From the NCBI GenBank assembly GCA_017645785.1, contig JAGCNW010000010.1, positions 148,102 through 212,101 of the forward strand: a stretch of DNA of 64,000 nt. Reading direction: 5' to 3'. The DNA comes from Treponema sp. Its GTDB lineage: Bacteria; Spirochaetota; Spirochaetia; Treponematales; Treponemataceae. Positions within the stretch are counted from its first letter, which is position 1; each line of letters starts with the position of its first letter. The translations under genes and the position numbers were made by a program. Positions 8,807-18,019 of this stretch are shown piece by piece. The notes under the pieces were generated by a model that saw only the letters and a program-made list of their open reading frames with translations, did no database searches and was not told where the DNA came from.

Positions 8807-10328
8807 CGCAATTTCCGCAAGGGCCCTTATATTCCTTATTCATGTGCTCCGACAAAAGCGAATCTTTTTTGCTCCAAATCTCGGCCAAGTCTTGCTCAAG
8901 CGCGTTGCCCAAAACCTCTTGGTCGTACCTGTCTCTGCAAAGGGGAACGGAACCGCAAAGCAAAATGTCCATGTCCCTGCGCAAATGCCAGCAAGGCTCC
9001 CTGACAAGCGGCGCCAAGTCGGCAGGCTTTTTGTCGGGCAAGCGGCCGCAAAAATGGTCGTACTTTTGAACGATGATTTTTCCGCCCGACGGAGAAGCCT
9101 TGTCCGACCAAAAGCGGTAAAAGGCCTCCAACTCGCCTTCGTTTTCGTTAACGCGGGTGAACTGCGGATAGGATTCCGGAAAATCGGCCGCCAAAGCTTT
9201 AAAGGCGTCGGCCGCTTTTTGCAAGTCGCCAGAATGAAAGGCCTCAAAAGTTTTTTGCGTCGCGGCGTCAAGGCAAACGACGAAAATCACTTTTTTCCGC
9301 CGCTCCCCGTTCAAGGCTCTCGCAATGTTCTTGTACGCCTGGCTTTGCAAAAAGTCAGGCAAATGGCCGCCGTCAATTTCCACAAAGGATTCAAGCCCCG
9401 CCTTGTCCAAGCAAAGAACAAACTTGTCAAAGTCGGGATGCAAGGCCGCCTCTCCAAAAAGCGAAAGCGAAACGACCGCCTTGTCGGAAAAGCCCTTTAT
9501 CTTTTGAACGAGAGCCTCAAACTTTTCATAAGGCATCCGCCCGTCGCTCGGCTCGTACGGCGAAAAAGAATTTTTCGAAAGGCTTTTTCCTTCGATCTGA
9601 ACGTTGTAAAAAGCTGGTACGGTTTTCAAGACCTTAAGGTCGGCCGCCGCCTCTTGGCAAATCTTCAAAACGTTTTCTTCGCCGACGCTTTTGTCGTCCA
9701 ACTCCAAAAGGCTCTGCTTGTTGTCTTGGACCAATTTTAGCGCCAAAGCTTGGGCGGCCAAAGCCTTTGTCTTTGAGTCGCATACAAAATCCATTCGCAA
9801 AAGCCTGTAGTCAACGCTTGCGATTTCGGTTTCGATTTCAAATGAATTTACGTCGCCCTTAATTATGTCAAAAAGGCTTTCTTTTGTGACAGGCTTTTGC
9901 GCCTGGGCCGCAAGGGGTCCCTTGCAAAGTTCGGCCATGATAGAAGCCGCCCCCAGGTCCAAAATTTCTGGGGCAAAGCCGGAAGGATATCCGTCGGCAA
10001 AAGTGTATTCGGCCTTGAATTCGATATGGTCTTGAATGAGTTTTTTTGTCAGGGGCAAGTCCAAGAAGGCAAAGGAGCTGTGGGCAAAGACTACAAAATC
10101 GGCGGCGGCCTTTTTTGCGGCTTGGACAATGTTCTCAAGCAGTTGGCCGCTTGTCCATCCTTTTCCCTCGAGAACAAGGATTTCTTTTTGAGAGCCGTCC
10201 ACAGTCAGAGCTTGCGCCCATTCCATAGACCGTTCGCTGGCGGATTTATTTTGGCCCGCGGCGCTAGGAAAAAGTTTTTGACTTTGAAATTCATTTTGGT
10301 CGGAAAACAAGATAACCAAAAATTTCAT
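8781..10328 (-). CDS. Spiro-SPASM protein without radical SAM cysteines
   Basis: A 515-residue protein. The first 210 residues look like a degenerate nucleotidyltransferase-like domain; the middle has radical SAM barrel features (PYEPSDGRMPYEKFEALVQKI, AVVSLSLFGEAALHPDF, VIFVVCLDAATQKTFEA); the C-terminal 110 residues are a SPASM domain with cysteines in HFCGR, EPCWHL, LLCGSVPLCRDRYD and GPCGNCDEWY. The CxxxCxxC motif for the SAM-binding cluster is absent: its place reads SLSKNSFSPY. This matches the spirochaete family named spiro-SPASM. I chose ATG at 10328 because GGAGG stands seven bases upstream; the in-frame TTG at 10334 would leave one base. Lies 14 bases after the diguanylate cyclase gene. 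Confidence 0.8.
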   Translation of the reverse strand: MKFLVILFSDQNEFQSQKLFPSAAGQNKSASERSMEWAQALTVDGSQKEILVLEGKGWTSGQLLENIVQAAKKAAADFVVFAHSSFAFLDLPLTKKLIQDHIEFKAEYTFADGYPSGFAPEILDLGAASIMAELCKGPLAAQAQKPVTKESLFDIIKGDVNSFEIETEIASVDYRLLRMDFVCDSKTKALAAQALALKLVQDNKQSLLELDDKSVGEENVLKICQEAAADLKVLKTVPAFYNVQIEGKSLSKNSFSPYEPSDGRMPYEKFEALVQKIKGFSDKAVVSLSLFGEAALHPDFDKFVLCLDKAGLESFVEIDGGHLPDFLQSQAYKNIARALNGERRKKVIFVVCLDAATQKTFEAFHSGDLQKAADAFKALAADFPESYPQFTRVNENEGELEAFYRFWSDKASPSGGKIIVQKYDHFCGRLPDKKPADLAPLVREPCWHLRRDMDILLCGSVPLCRDRYDQEVLGNALEQDLAEIWSKKDSLLSEHMNKEYKGPCGNCDEWYTFNF

Positions 10329-10341
10329 GGGCAAACCTCCC

Positions 10342-12303
10342 CTACCTTAACCACCAAGGCTTTTTCTTCTTCTTTTCGGCTTCCTTCTTAGCGCGCTTGT
10401 CTTCGTACTGCGAGCTGTCGGCGGCGTTAAGCAATTCGTCGATGTCGTTCCTGCCTGGAGTGAATTCGGCGCAACCAACGCTTACAGACAATGTGAACGG
10501 CTCCAAGCTGCCGGAATTTATTTTGTCGCACTCGGCCGCCATCGCGCGCTTGATTCTTGGAAAGTCCTTGAGCTTCATGTCGCAAGCCAAAACGGCGAAC
10601 TCGTCGCCGCCAAGTCGGCCCGAAATGTCGGTTGACCTAAACACGCTCTTTAGTATTTGCGCCTCATATTTTATCGCGCGGTCGCCTACGTCATGGCCGT
10701 AAGTGTCGTTGATTTTTTTGAGGCCGTCCATGTCGCAGTAAATCACGAGGCCCGTTCTTCCGGCTTCAAGCGCGGCGGCGATTTGACGGCGGGCGTATTC
10801 ATAAAAGCCGCGGCGGTTCAAAAGGCCCGTCATTTCGTCGGTGAACGAAAGCCTGTGCATTTTTTCAGAATACTGCTCAAGAGTCACGTTTTGGTTTTTG
10901 AGAGAATTCTTTTCTGTCTGCTCGCCGGTAATTTTTATCGAAGTCACGATTTCTTTTGAAATCAATTCCAAGACCGACTGATAGAAGATTCGCTCATAGC
11001 GGCCAAGGCGCAAGAAAATGTATCCGTACTGGAAGCATTCGGCGTAAATCGGGAACAGCGTGTAGCCGCCGCTCATTTTTTCAAGAGTTTCGGCGGGCAA
11101 AACCTTCGCATTGGGGTTGAACGTTATGTCCGGCCTCTCAAATGTCTTCTCGTTAAAGAAGGCCATCGCGAGCCTGGCAACGTCGGGTCGCTTGAAGTCC
11201 GTGTTCTTTTCAAAATAAACTGAATGGTTGTAAAGGACCAAGGCCATTCCACTAATGTCAAAAAGGCAAAGGCTGTAATGCAGGCGGCTGTACAAATTCT
11301 CAAGCGGAACGGGAGTTTGGGTTTCCATCAAGAAATAATGCAGCATGTAAAGTTGGTTTCCGCCCATGCGGAAAATGTCATAGCGCCGCTTGAGGCTGGA
11401 TTCGTATTTGCTGTCGTTGTCGATGGGCTCGCTTTCGCAGCCGCATGAATGGCGCACCACAAACTTTGCGTCGGTCAAGCGCAGAGGATCAACCTTTTCT
11501 CCGTCAGCGACAGAACAAACCATTTCCATCGAGTCATAGGCAAAAGCCTCTATGCGCTGGTCGATAGTCGTTATGTCCAATTCCGCGGGAGTCGTTTCAA
11601 AAACATTGTCAAAGCCTGTAATCTTGACCTGGCCGGGAACCTTGATTCCATTGTCTATCAAGCAGTTCATAACGCCCATCGCCATGGAGTCGTTAAGGCA
11701 AACCACAGCGTCAAAGTCGGCGTCCTTGTTGTTCTTTAAGAAATTTGACATTGAGGAATACGCGTTGTCGAACAAGAAGTTTCCGTTCAATATCCACTTG
11801 GGATTGACCGTAATTCCGTATTCGCCCAGCGTCTCCACAACGCAGCGCTCGCGCTCCAAGCTTTCAAAGTTTCCGGAATCGCATCGCATTACCACAAAAT
11901 TTTTGCAGCCGTGCTTTTCGACCAAGTGCGAAACCAACTCTTTCATCGTCTTGTTCGAATTGATTTTTATGGTCGGGATTCCTTCGATCTCGTAGCCTAC
12001 AGAGACCTTTGGAATCGGAGGCAGCATTTTAATCGTCTCCACCAAACGGGGCAAGTCGCTCTTGTAATTGTTGGCAAGCGTGGCGGTCGCGAAAACGATT
12101 CCGTCCAAATTGTTTTTGTTGATGAAAGACAGCAAGGTTTCGCAATGGTAGTCGTATATGCCGGAATTTTTTCCGTGCTCCAAGGGCATCAAGATATAGG
12201 AACTGTCATTTTCCGCGCAGTAGCGGTCGATTCCCCTCATAAAGGAAACCGCGTATTCCGAGTAAATTGTATTGACTAAGACTCCCACTCTCTTTTTTGC
12301 CAT
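10342..12303 (-). CDS. Cytoplasmic sugar-binding-protein-like sensor with diguanylate cyclase (GGDEF) domain
   Basis: A 653-residue protein with no signal peptide and no membrane segment. Residues 5-285 resemble the ligand-binding domain of LacI/GalR regulators (VGVLVNTIYSEYAVSFMRGI, GIVFATATL, AVVCLNDSMAMGVMNCLIDNGIKVPGQVKITGFDN) but the helix-turn-helix is missing. Residues 290-475 are a helical linker with CGCESEP at its start. The GGDEF domain begins near 485; GGDEF is at 565-569 and an RSTD inhibitory site (RxxD) lies exactly five residues before it, so product inhibition by c-di-GMP is expected. It should make c-di-GMP in response to a small cytoplasmic ligand. Its ATG overlaps the ilvB stop by one base (TAATG). 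Ends in a lysine-rich tail. Confidence 0.85.
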   Translation of the reverse strand: MAKKRVGVLVNTIYSEYAVSFMRGIDRYCAENDSSYILMPLEHGKNSGIYDYHCETLLSFINKNNLDGIVFATATLANNYKSDLPRLVETIKMLPPIPKVSVGYEIEGIPTIKINSNKTMKELVSHLVEKHGCKNFVVMRCDSGNFESLERERCVVETLGEYGITVNPKWILNGNFLFDNAYSSMSNFLKNNKDADFDAVVCLNDSMAMGVMNCLIDNGIKVPGQVKITGFDNVFETTPAELDITTIDQRIEAFAYDSMEMVCSVADGEKVDPLRLTDAKFVVRHSCGCESEPIDNDSKYESSLKRRYDIFRMGGNQLYMLHYFLMETQTPVPLENLYSRLHYSLCLFDISGMALVLYNHSVYFEKNTDFKRPDVARLAMAFFNEKTFERPDITFNPNAKVLPAETLEKMSGGYTLFPIYAECFQYGYIFLRLGRYERIFYQSVLELISKEIVTSIKITGEQTEKNSLKNQNVTLEQYSEKMHRLSFTDEMTGLLNRRGFYEYARRQIAAALEAGRTGLVIYCDMDGLKKINDTYGHDVGDRAIKYEAQILKSVFRSTDISGRLGGDEFAVLACDMKLKDFPRIKRAMAAECDKINSGSLEPFTLSVSVGCAEFTPGRNDIDELLNAADSSQYEDKRAKKEAEKKKKKPWWLR

Positions 12304-14042
12304 TATCTAAACGCCGCTTCGTTAATTTGCATTATTTGGTCGTATATAGCTTTTCCGCCCGGAACCATAGGAAGCACAAGCTCGTCGATGTCAACCTTTG
12401 CGTCGATGATGGCCGGCTTCTTTGACTTGAAGGCCTTGGCGAACACGTCGGCAAATTCCTTTGCGTTCTTGGCCTTGTAACCGTCGATTCCGTAAGCCGC
12501 CGCAAGCTTTGGCCAATCAGGTCCAAAGTCAAGCGTCGTGGCGCTATAGCGCTTTCCGTAAAAAAGTTTTTGCCACAAGCGAACGTTTCCGAGAGTGCCG
12601 TTGTTGATTACGACGATTACAATCGGAAGATTGTAATGCTGAATTGTGGCAAGCTCGTTGCAATTCATTCTAAAGGATCCGTCGCCGGCAATAGCCACGA
12701 CGCGGGCCTTGGGGTTGGCGAACTGAGTTCCGATGGCGGCGCCGGTTCCAAAGCCCATCGTTCCCAAGCCGCCCGAAGTGATGAAAGTCCTGGGCTTTGA
12801 GAAGGGATAGAATTGCGCCGTCCACATTTGGTGCTCGCCTACTTCAGTCGTGATAAAGGCGGAGTCTCCGGCGACGCGGTGAATTTCTTCGCAAATGAAT
12901 TTTGGATTGATTGAATCCTTTGGTTCCTTTGAGTATGTAGGAGGAACTTCTTTTTTCCAAGCGGAGACTTTCTTGAACCATTCCTTGCGAGGCTTTTCTT
13001 CGACAAGAGGAAGCAAGCGCGACAAAACGGCCTTGAGGTCGCCCACCAAGTGCAAGTCTGTCGAAATGTTCTTTCCGATTTCGGCAGGGTCGATGTCAAT
13101 GTGAAGGACTTTGGCGCCCGTGGCGAATTTTGACGAATCAGAAATCACGCGGTCGCTAAAGCGCGCTCCCAAAGTGATCAAAAGGTCGCATTCGGTTACA
13201 GCCATGTTGGAGGCCTTGGTTCCGTGCATTCCGACCATCCATGTGCAAAGCGGATTGTTGGCGGGAAAGGCCGCGCGCGCCATAAGGCTTTCGCTTACGG
13301 GAATGTTGGCCTTTGTGGCCAAGTCAAAGAGTTCCTTGCAAGCGTTTGAAATCATGATTCCGCCGCCGGCGTAAATCACAGGCTGCTTGCTTGAATTGAT
13401 AAGCTTTGCGGCCGCCTTGATTTCGGCGTCTGACGGCTTGGGAACGTTGAAGGCGCGCTTAAGGTTGGGCGCGATTTTTTCCAAAAGTTTTTTTGAGTCG
13501 TCGGGCTTTTTGAGCGGCGTGAAGTCGACCAAGTTTGTGGGCGCCGTGACTTCTTTGGGAATGTCGATCAAGACAGGACCCGGGCGGCCGCTCTTTGCGA
13601 TCATAAAGGCGGCGCGGATTGTGTCGGCCAAGTCCTCGATCTTTTTGACCATAAAATTGTGCTTTGTGATCGGCATCGTGACGCCGCAAATGTCAATTTC
13701 TTGGAAGGAGTCTTTTCCCAAAAGGCTTGTGGCGACGTTGCAAGTGATGGCGACGATCGGGCTTGAGTCCATGTAGGCCGTGGCGATTCCAGTCACAAGG
13801 TTTGTGGCGCCGGGGCCGCTTGTGGCCATGCAAACGCCGACTTTTCCGGTGGAACGGGCGTAGCCGTCGGCTGCGTGCGCGGCCGCTTGCTCGTGCGCCG
13901 TAAGAATGTGGCGAATGCGCTTTGAGTTTTTGTACAACTCGTCGTAAATGTTAAGAATCGCTCCGCCTGGATATCCGAATATAGTGTCTACGCCCTGTTC
14001 TACGAGGCATTCAACAACAACTTGAGAACCTGAAATTTTCAT
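12303..14042 (-). CDS. ilvB: Acetolactate synthase, large (catalytic) subunit
   Basis: 579 residues; thiamine-diphosphate enzyme joining two pyruvates (or pyruvate and 2-oxobutyrate) in valine, leucine and isoleucine synthesis. Motifs: FGYPGGAILNIYDEL, AHEQAAAHAADGYAR with the catalytic glutamate, GVCMATSGPGATNLVTGIATAYMDSSP, central FAD domain with YAGGGI, and the thiamine-binding GDGSFRMNCNEL...VINN. I chose ATG at 14042: AGGG lies seven bases upstream, while the in-frame GTG at 14048 would leave one. No regulatory subunit gene ilvN is next to it; instead the next gene is a diguanylate cyclase. Downstream of ilvD but with its own promoter. Confidence 0.93.
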   Translation of the reverse strand: MKISGSQVVVECLVEQGVDTIFGYPGGAILNIYDELYKNSKRIRHILTAHEQAAAHAADGYARSTGKVGVCMATSGPGATNLVTGIATAYMDSSPIVAITCNVATSLLGKDSFQEIDICGVTMPITKHNFMVKKIEDLADTIRAAFMIAKSGRPGPVLIDIPKEVTAPTNLVDFTPLKKPDDSKKLLEKIAPNLKRAFNVPKPSDAEIKAAAKLINSSKQPVIYAGGGIMISNACKELFDLATKANIPVSESLMARAAFPANNPLCTWMVGMHGTKASNMAVTECDLLITLGARFSDRVISDSSKFATGAKVLHIDIDPAEIGKNISTDLHLVGDLKAVLSRLLPLVEEKPRKEWFKKVSAWKKEVPPTYSKEPKDSINPKFICEEIHRVAGDSAFITTEVGEHQMWTAQFYPFSKPRTFITSGGLGTMGFGTGAAIGTQFANPKARVVAIAGDGSFRMNCNELATIQHYNLPIVIVVINNGTLGNVRLWQKLFYGKRYSATTLDFGPDWPKLAAAYGIDGYKAKNAKEFADVFAKAFKSKKPAIIDAKVDIDELVLPMVPGGKAIYDQIMQINEAAFR

Positions 14043-14071
14043 TTCCACACCCTATTAGAAAGTTACCAAAA

Positions 14072-14100
14072 ATATTAACATAAAAAGCAAATAAATTCAA
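14072..14100 (-). promoter_or_regulatory. Promoter of ilvB
   Basis: Minus strand: TTGAAT (14095-14100), 17-base spacer, TAATAT (14072-14077). The predicted leader is only about 23 bases, too short for a leader-peptide attenuator or T-box. Confidence 0.55.
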
Positions 14101-14106
14101 GAGAGC

Positions 14107-14130
14107 GAAGGCCCGCCAAGGCGGGCCTTC
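14107..14130 (-). terminator. Perfect GC-rich hairpin after ilvD
   Basis: An 11-base perfect inverted repeat (GAAGGCCCGCC, AA loop) starts three bases past the ilvD stop. The downstream minus-strand sequence is only moderately T-rich, so termination may be partial. Confidence 0.6.
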
Positions 14131-14133
14131 CGC

Positions 14134-15831
14134 CTACTCCAGTATCGCGCCCTTGTCGGCGGAGCTTACCAATTTGGCATAGCGGGCCAAGTATCCGGTC
14201 TTTACCTTGGGTTCCGGAGCCTTCCAAGCCTTGCGCCTCTTTTCCAATTCAGCGTCGCTTACTTCAAGATGAATCTTGTAGTTGTTGATGTCAAGCGTGA
14301 TTTTGTCTCCCTCTTGGACAAGGGCAATAGGTCCGCCCTCCGCCGCTTCGGGTGAACAGTGGCCAAGCGACGCGCCTCTTGTGGCGCCCGAAAATCGGCC
14401 GTCTGTGATAAGGGCGACTTGCTTGTCCAAGCCCTGGCCAGCCAAAGCCGCGGTTACGGCCAACATTTCGCGCATGCCGGGGCCGCCCTTGGGTCCTTCG
14501 TAGCGGATTACGACAACGTCGCCCGGATTGATTTTGCGAGTCTGAACGGCCTTCATCGCCTCGCTTTCGTCGTCAAATACGCGGGCCGGGCCAGTGTGCT
14601 TCATCAATTCCTTGGCGCAGGCGCTTCTCTTTACTACGGTTCCTCGGGGAGCCAAGTTTCCGAACAAAATCGCGATTCCGCCGTTGTCGGAATAAGGCTT
14701 TTCTATCGGGCGCAAAACTTCCGGATTGCGGTTCTTGACGCCCTTGATGTTTTGGGCGATTGTCTTTCCCGTCGCTGTAATCAAGCTTGTCTTGATCAAT
14801 TTCTTTTTCGCCAATTCAGCCAAAACGGCCTGAACTCCGCCCGCGTCGTCAAGCTCGCACATAAATGTGTGGCCGGCGGGAGCCAGGTGGCAAAGGTTCG
14901 GAGTGCGCTCGCTGATTTCGTTAATCATGTGAAGGTCAAGGGGAACGCCGGCTTCGTGCGCGATGGCGGGAACGTGCAAGATTGTGTTTGAAGAGCAGCC
15001 GAGCGCCATGTCGGCGGTAAGGGCGTTCTTGAACGAATCCTTTGTCATCATCTTGCGCGCTGTGATTCCCTTCTTGTAAAGTTCCATAACCTGCATTCCG
15101 GCGCGTTTGGCCAACGCGAGGCGGCGGCCTTGAACGGCGGGAATGGTTCCGTTGCCCGGAAGGCCCAAGCCCAAAACTTCGGTCAAACAGTTCATTGAAT
15201 TTGCCGTGAACATGCCAGAGCAAGCGCCGCAGCCCGGGCAAGCGACTTGCTCCAATTCCTTAAGCTGAGCGGCGTTTATCTTTCCGGCCGAAAGTCCGCC
15301 GACCGCCTCGAACATGTCGGAAAGCGAAAGGTTTTTGTCGGCATAAGGATTGCTCGGGTCGCGGCCAGGAAGGTGGCCGGGCATCATCGGTCCTCCCGAA
15401 CAGAAAACAGTCGGAAGGTCCAAGCGCGCGGCGGCGATGAGCATGCCGGGAACGATTTTGTCGCAGTTGGGAATCATTACAAGCGCGTCAAATTGGTGGG
15501 CCTTGGCCACGCACTCGACGCTGTCGGCGATAAGCTCGCGGGTTACAAGCGAGTACTTCATTCCCTCGTGGCCCATCGCGATTCCGTCGCAAACGCCGAT
15601 GGCGGGGAATTCAATCGGAGTTCCGCCGGCCATGCGGATGCCGGCCTTGACGGCCTCGGCTATTCTGTCCAGCTCAAAGTGGCCGGGAATGATTTCGTTT
15701 TTGGCGCAGCATACGCCTACAAGGGGGCGCTCCAACTCTTCGTCGGTGTAGCCCATCGCGTAAAAGAGGCTGCGGTGGGGAGCGCGGGCGGCTCCTTTTG
15801 TCGCGTTGTCGCTTTTCTTTGTCTTTGCCAT
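14134..15831 (-). CDS. ilvD: Dihydroxy-acid dehydratase
   Basis: 565 residues; iron-sulfur enzyme of branched-chain amino-acid synthesis, dehydrating 2,3-dihydroxy acids to 2-oxo acids. Cluster-ligand cysteines are seen in [25 protein letters not shown] and [20 protein letters not shown]; the C-terminal half has [30 protein letters not shown] with the catalytic serine region. GGAGG lies eight bases before the ATG. Followed leftward by ilvB after a hairpin; together they cover two consecutive steps of one pathway. ilvC, ilvN and ilvE are not in the window. Confidence 0.95.
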   Translation of the reverse strand: MAKTKKSDNATKGAARAPHRSLFYAMGYTDEELERPLVGVCCAKNEIIPGHFELDRIAEAVKAGIRMAGGTPIEFPAIGVCDGIAMGHEGMKYSLVTRELIADSVECVAKAHQFDALVMIPNCDKIVPGMLIAAARLDLPTVFCSGGPMMPGHLPGRDPSNPYADKNLSLSDMFEAVGGLSAGKINAAQLKELEQVACPGCGACSGMFTANSMNCLTEVLGLGLPGNGTIPAVQGRRLALAKRAGMQVMELYKKGITARKMMTKDSFKNALTADMALGCSSNTILHVPAIAHEAGVPLDLHMINEISERTPNLCHLAPAGHTFMCELDDAGGVQAVLAELAKKKLIKTSLITATGKTIAQNIKGVKNRNPEVLRPIEKPYSDNGGIAILFGNLAPRGTVVKRSACAKELMKHTGPARVFDDESEAMKAVQTRKINPGDVVVIRYEGPKGGPGMREMLAVTAALAGQGLDKQVALITDGRFSGATRGASLGHCSPEAAEGGPIALVQEGDKITLDINNYKIHLEVSDAELEKRRKAWKAPEPKVKTGYLARYAKLVSSADKGAILE

Positions 15832-15953
15832 ATTTTAGTCCTCCATTTTATTACCGCTGTTCGCGCGCGTCCTTTGACAAGCGCGAATGTTGCGGCTTAT
15901 GCGGCGTCATGCGCTAAAGGCTCTCCCTTCGTTTATGTCGCCGCTAGTTCTCC

Positions 15954-16433
15954 TTATTTATTAAACTTCTTCTTTAACGCTTCTTGAACGATTGGCGGAA
16001 CCATTTTTGACAAGTCGCCGCCAAATCCCGCCAACTCTTTGATGGCGCTTGAGCGGACAGAAAAATACTTGGGGTCCGTCGGGATAAAAACAGTCTCCAC
16101 TCCGTCGTTGAGGGAGCGGTTGACCAGCGCCAAGTCAAACTCGTACGAGAAGTCCGGCGTGTTTCTTATTCCGCGCAAGAGGGCTTTGGCGCCGATCTTT
16201 TTCGCGTACTCAACTACAAGTGTGTCGCAGGAATGGACTTGGACATTCTTAAAATTTTTTGTCATGTCTTTTAAAAGGGAGACGCGCTCGTCGGCCGAAA
16301 AAAGGGAATTTTTCCCTGGATTTATAGAAACCAAAACGTCAATCGTGTCAAACAACGACGACGCGCGCTCAATCACGTTCAAGTGCCCGTAAGTGGGAGG
16401 ATCAAAGGAGCCTGGAAATACTGCGGTTACCAT
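15954..16433 (-). CDS. coaD: Phosphopantetheine adenylyltransferase
   Basis: 159 residues, the normal length. Transfers AMP from ATP to 4'-phosphopantetheine in coenzyme A synthesis. Motifs: FPGSFDPPTYGHLNVIERA (nucleotidyltransferase HxGH as TYGH), ALLRGIRNTPDFSYEFDLALVNR, and YFSVRSSAIKELA, the ISSTxIRE-like signature. No Shine-Dalgarno precedes the ATG; the -10 box ends six bases before it, so the mRNA is probably leaderless. The 120 bases between its stop and ilvD hold no gene that I can support. Confidence 0.95.
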   Translation of the reverse strand: MVTAVFPGSFDPPTYGHLNVIERASSLFDTIDVLVSINPGKNSLFSADERVSLLKDMTKNFKNVQVHSCDTLVVEYAKKIGAKALLRGIRNTPDFSYEFDLALVNRSLNDGVETVFIPTDPKYFSVRSSAIKELAGFGGDLSKMVPPIVQEALKKKFNK

Positions 16434-16439
16434 TCCATT

Positions 16440-16468
16440 ATATTAGCAAAAATTGGCCAGAAATTCAA
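16440..16468 (-). promoter_or_regulatory. Promoter of coaD, leaderless arrangement
   Basis: Minus strand: TTGAAT (16463-16468), 17-base spacer, TAATAT (16440-16445), then six bases to the coaD ATG at 16433. Transcription would begin at or next to the start codon. Confidence 0.55.
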
Positions 16469-16494
16469 GCGGAGCGCGCCTTGCCCGGCCGTAT

Positions 16495-16536
16495 AAAAAA
16501 AAAACCGCCCGCATTCTCATCAGAGTCTGCGAGCGG
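16495..16536 (-). terminator. Intrinsic terminator of the hook operon
   Basis: Minus strand: CCGCTCGCA paired with TGCGGGCGG with an internal CTC/GAG pairing, followed by ten T. Placed about 55 bases beyond the flgE stop, it closes the operon. Confidence 0.85.
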
Positions 16537-16592
16537 CCTCTTGCTTTTTTAACTTTTTATTTTATCGGCCTAGACGGCCATTCTTAAGGATG

Positions 16593-17996
16593 TTAGCGCT
16601 TAAGCGACAAGACTGTTTCAAGCAGCGTGTCGGATGTTCTGATTGTGGCTGCGTTTGACTGGAAGCCGCGCTGGGTCACGATCATGTCTGTGAACTGGTC
16701 GGTAAGGTCAACATTTGACATTTCCAAAGCGCCGGCCAAAAGGCTTCCCTTTCCGGCAACTCCGCTTTCGCCAATGTTGGCCGCTCCAGAGTTGTTTGAC
16801 TCGACGTAAGTGTTGTCTCCGGCCTTCTCCAAACCGCTCTGGTTTGTGAACGAAGCCAAGGCGATTTGTCCGATGCGGCGGTTTGTTCCGTTTGAATAAA
16901 CGCCGGTGATGATTCCGCTTGAGTCAATCTTGAAGTTGTCAAGATATCCCAATGTGTATCCATCCTGGGCAAAGGCCTTTGTTGAAGACTTAGAGGCGCT
17001 CTGAGTAACTGTGTTTCTCATTGAACCGATAGTTCCCAAGTTGATGTTGAATGTCTGGCGATGGGGAATTTCGTTTCCGTTTTCGTCGTAGTCAGGGTTC
17101 GCGCCAGCGACGGCAAAAGATGTCTGGAGCAGAATCTCGCCTTCGGGATTTGACTCGGCGTCAACAGAATCCGTAACGCGGCGGAGGGTTCCCATATTGT
17201 CGAACTCAACATAGAATTCGTTTGTTGTTCCGTTGTTGGTGTTCAAACCTACGCGAGTCTGAGTGTAGTCGGCGTTCTCTGGGTCAACGTTAACAGTGGC
17301 TCTCCAGCGGTTGGGGTTTCCGTTAACGCGAGTGAAAGCGACGGCCAAGTTGTGCTCGTTTCCAAAGCTGTCGTAAATCTTGAATTCAGTGGCCCAAGTT
17401 CCGCGAGCGACCTCGGCGGCGTTGGCTCCTTCGGGAATTTCGGGAGTGTTCTTGTTAAGGTTGCAGGCAAAGTTTACGTTCTGAGTGGCGCGGGCCGGAT
17501 CTTTTGAGCCGACAGGAATTACCAAGTCTTCGGGGCTGGCGGCTGTCTGAATGATCATTTCGCCGTTCATCTCGCGAGCCATCCAACCTTGAACGCGGTA
17601 GCCGTTGGCGGGATTTACCAAAGTTCCGTCCTTGTCAACGCCAAAGGCGCCATTTCTTGTATAGAAGCTCTTTTCGCCGTTCTTCAAGCAAAAGAAGCCG
17701 TTGCCCTGAATGGCGACGTCAGTTCCTACGCCAGTAGACTGCAAGTTACCTTGTGTGAAAATGTTGTGGATGGCGGCTGTCTGAACGCCCAAGCCGACTT
17801 CCTTCGCGTTAACGCCGCCGACTTCTGTCGTAGGAGCGGCCGCGCCAGAAAGCTGCTGGCTGATCATGTCCTGAAAGTCAACGCGGCCTTTTTTGAAGCC
17901 GGTCGTGTTTACGTTGGCAATGTTGTTGCCGATAACGTCCATTCTTGTCTGGTGGTTTTGCATTCCGGAAACGCCGGCCCAAAGTGATCTCATCAT
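16593..17996 (-). CDS. flgE: Flagellar hook protein FlgE
   Basis: 467 residues; monomer of the curved hook joining motor and filament. N-terminal [20 protein letters not shown] and the [20 protein letters not shown] motif, and the C-terminal [23 protein letters not shown] block, are the conserved D0 helices. Between them lies a spirochaete-type D1 region with Lys165 (GSKDPA) and Cys178-Asn179 (NFACNLN), the positions at which Treponema denticola FlgE forms a self-catalysed lysinoalanine link between subunits. AGAGG lies nine bases before the ATG at 17996. Last gene of the operon; flbD, motA and motB, which commonly follow in spirochaetes, are absent here. Confidence 0.96.
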   Translation of the reverse strand: MMRSLWAGVSGMQNHQTRMDVIGNNIANVNTTGFKKGRVDFQDMISQQLSGAAAPTTEVGGVNAKEVGLGVQTAAIHNIFTQGNLQSTGVGTDVAIQGNGFFCLKNGEKSFYTRNGAFGVDKDGTLVNPANGYRVQGWMAREMNGEMIIQTAASPEDLVIPVGSKDPARATQNVNFACNLNKNTPEIPEGANAAEVARGTWATEFKIYDSFGNEHNLAVAFTRVNGNPNRWRATVNVDPENADYTQTRVGLNTNNGTTNEFYVEFDNMGTLRRVTDSVDAESNPEGEILLQTSFAVAGANPDYDENGNEIPHRQTFNINLGTIGSMRNTVTQSASKSSTKAFAQDGYTLGYLDNFKIDSSGIITGVYSNGTNRRIGQIALASFTNQSGLEKAGDNTYVESNNSGAANIGESGVAGKGSLLAGALEMSNVDLTDQFTDMIVTQRGFQSNAATIRTSDTLLETVLSLKR

Positions 17997-18019
17997 ATCG
18001 CTATACCTCTATATCCTTT

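Noticed and set aside
7136..9740. Two long rightward open frames (about 300 and 350 codons)
   Set aside because: They are antisense shadows of the fusion and spiro-SPASM genes; composition is Lys/Arg/Phe-rich without domains, and no promoter or ribosome site supports them.
14043..14106. T-box or leader-peptide attenuator before ilvB
   Set aside because: The predicted leader is about 23 bases, with no run of Leu/Ile/Val codons or T-box motif.
15832..15953. Small gene or tRNA between coaD and ilvD
   Set aside because: No cloverleaf or ORF with a ribosome site; only the ilvD Shine-Dalgarno and GC-rich sequence with a GCGCG run.
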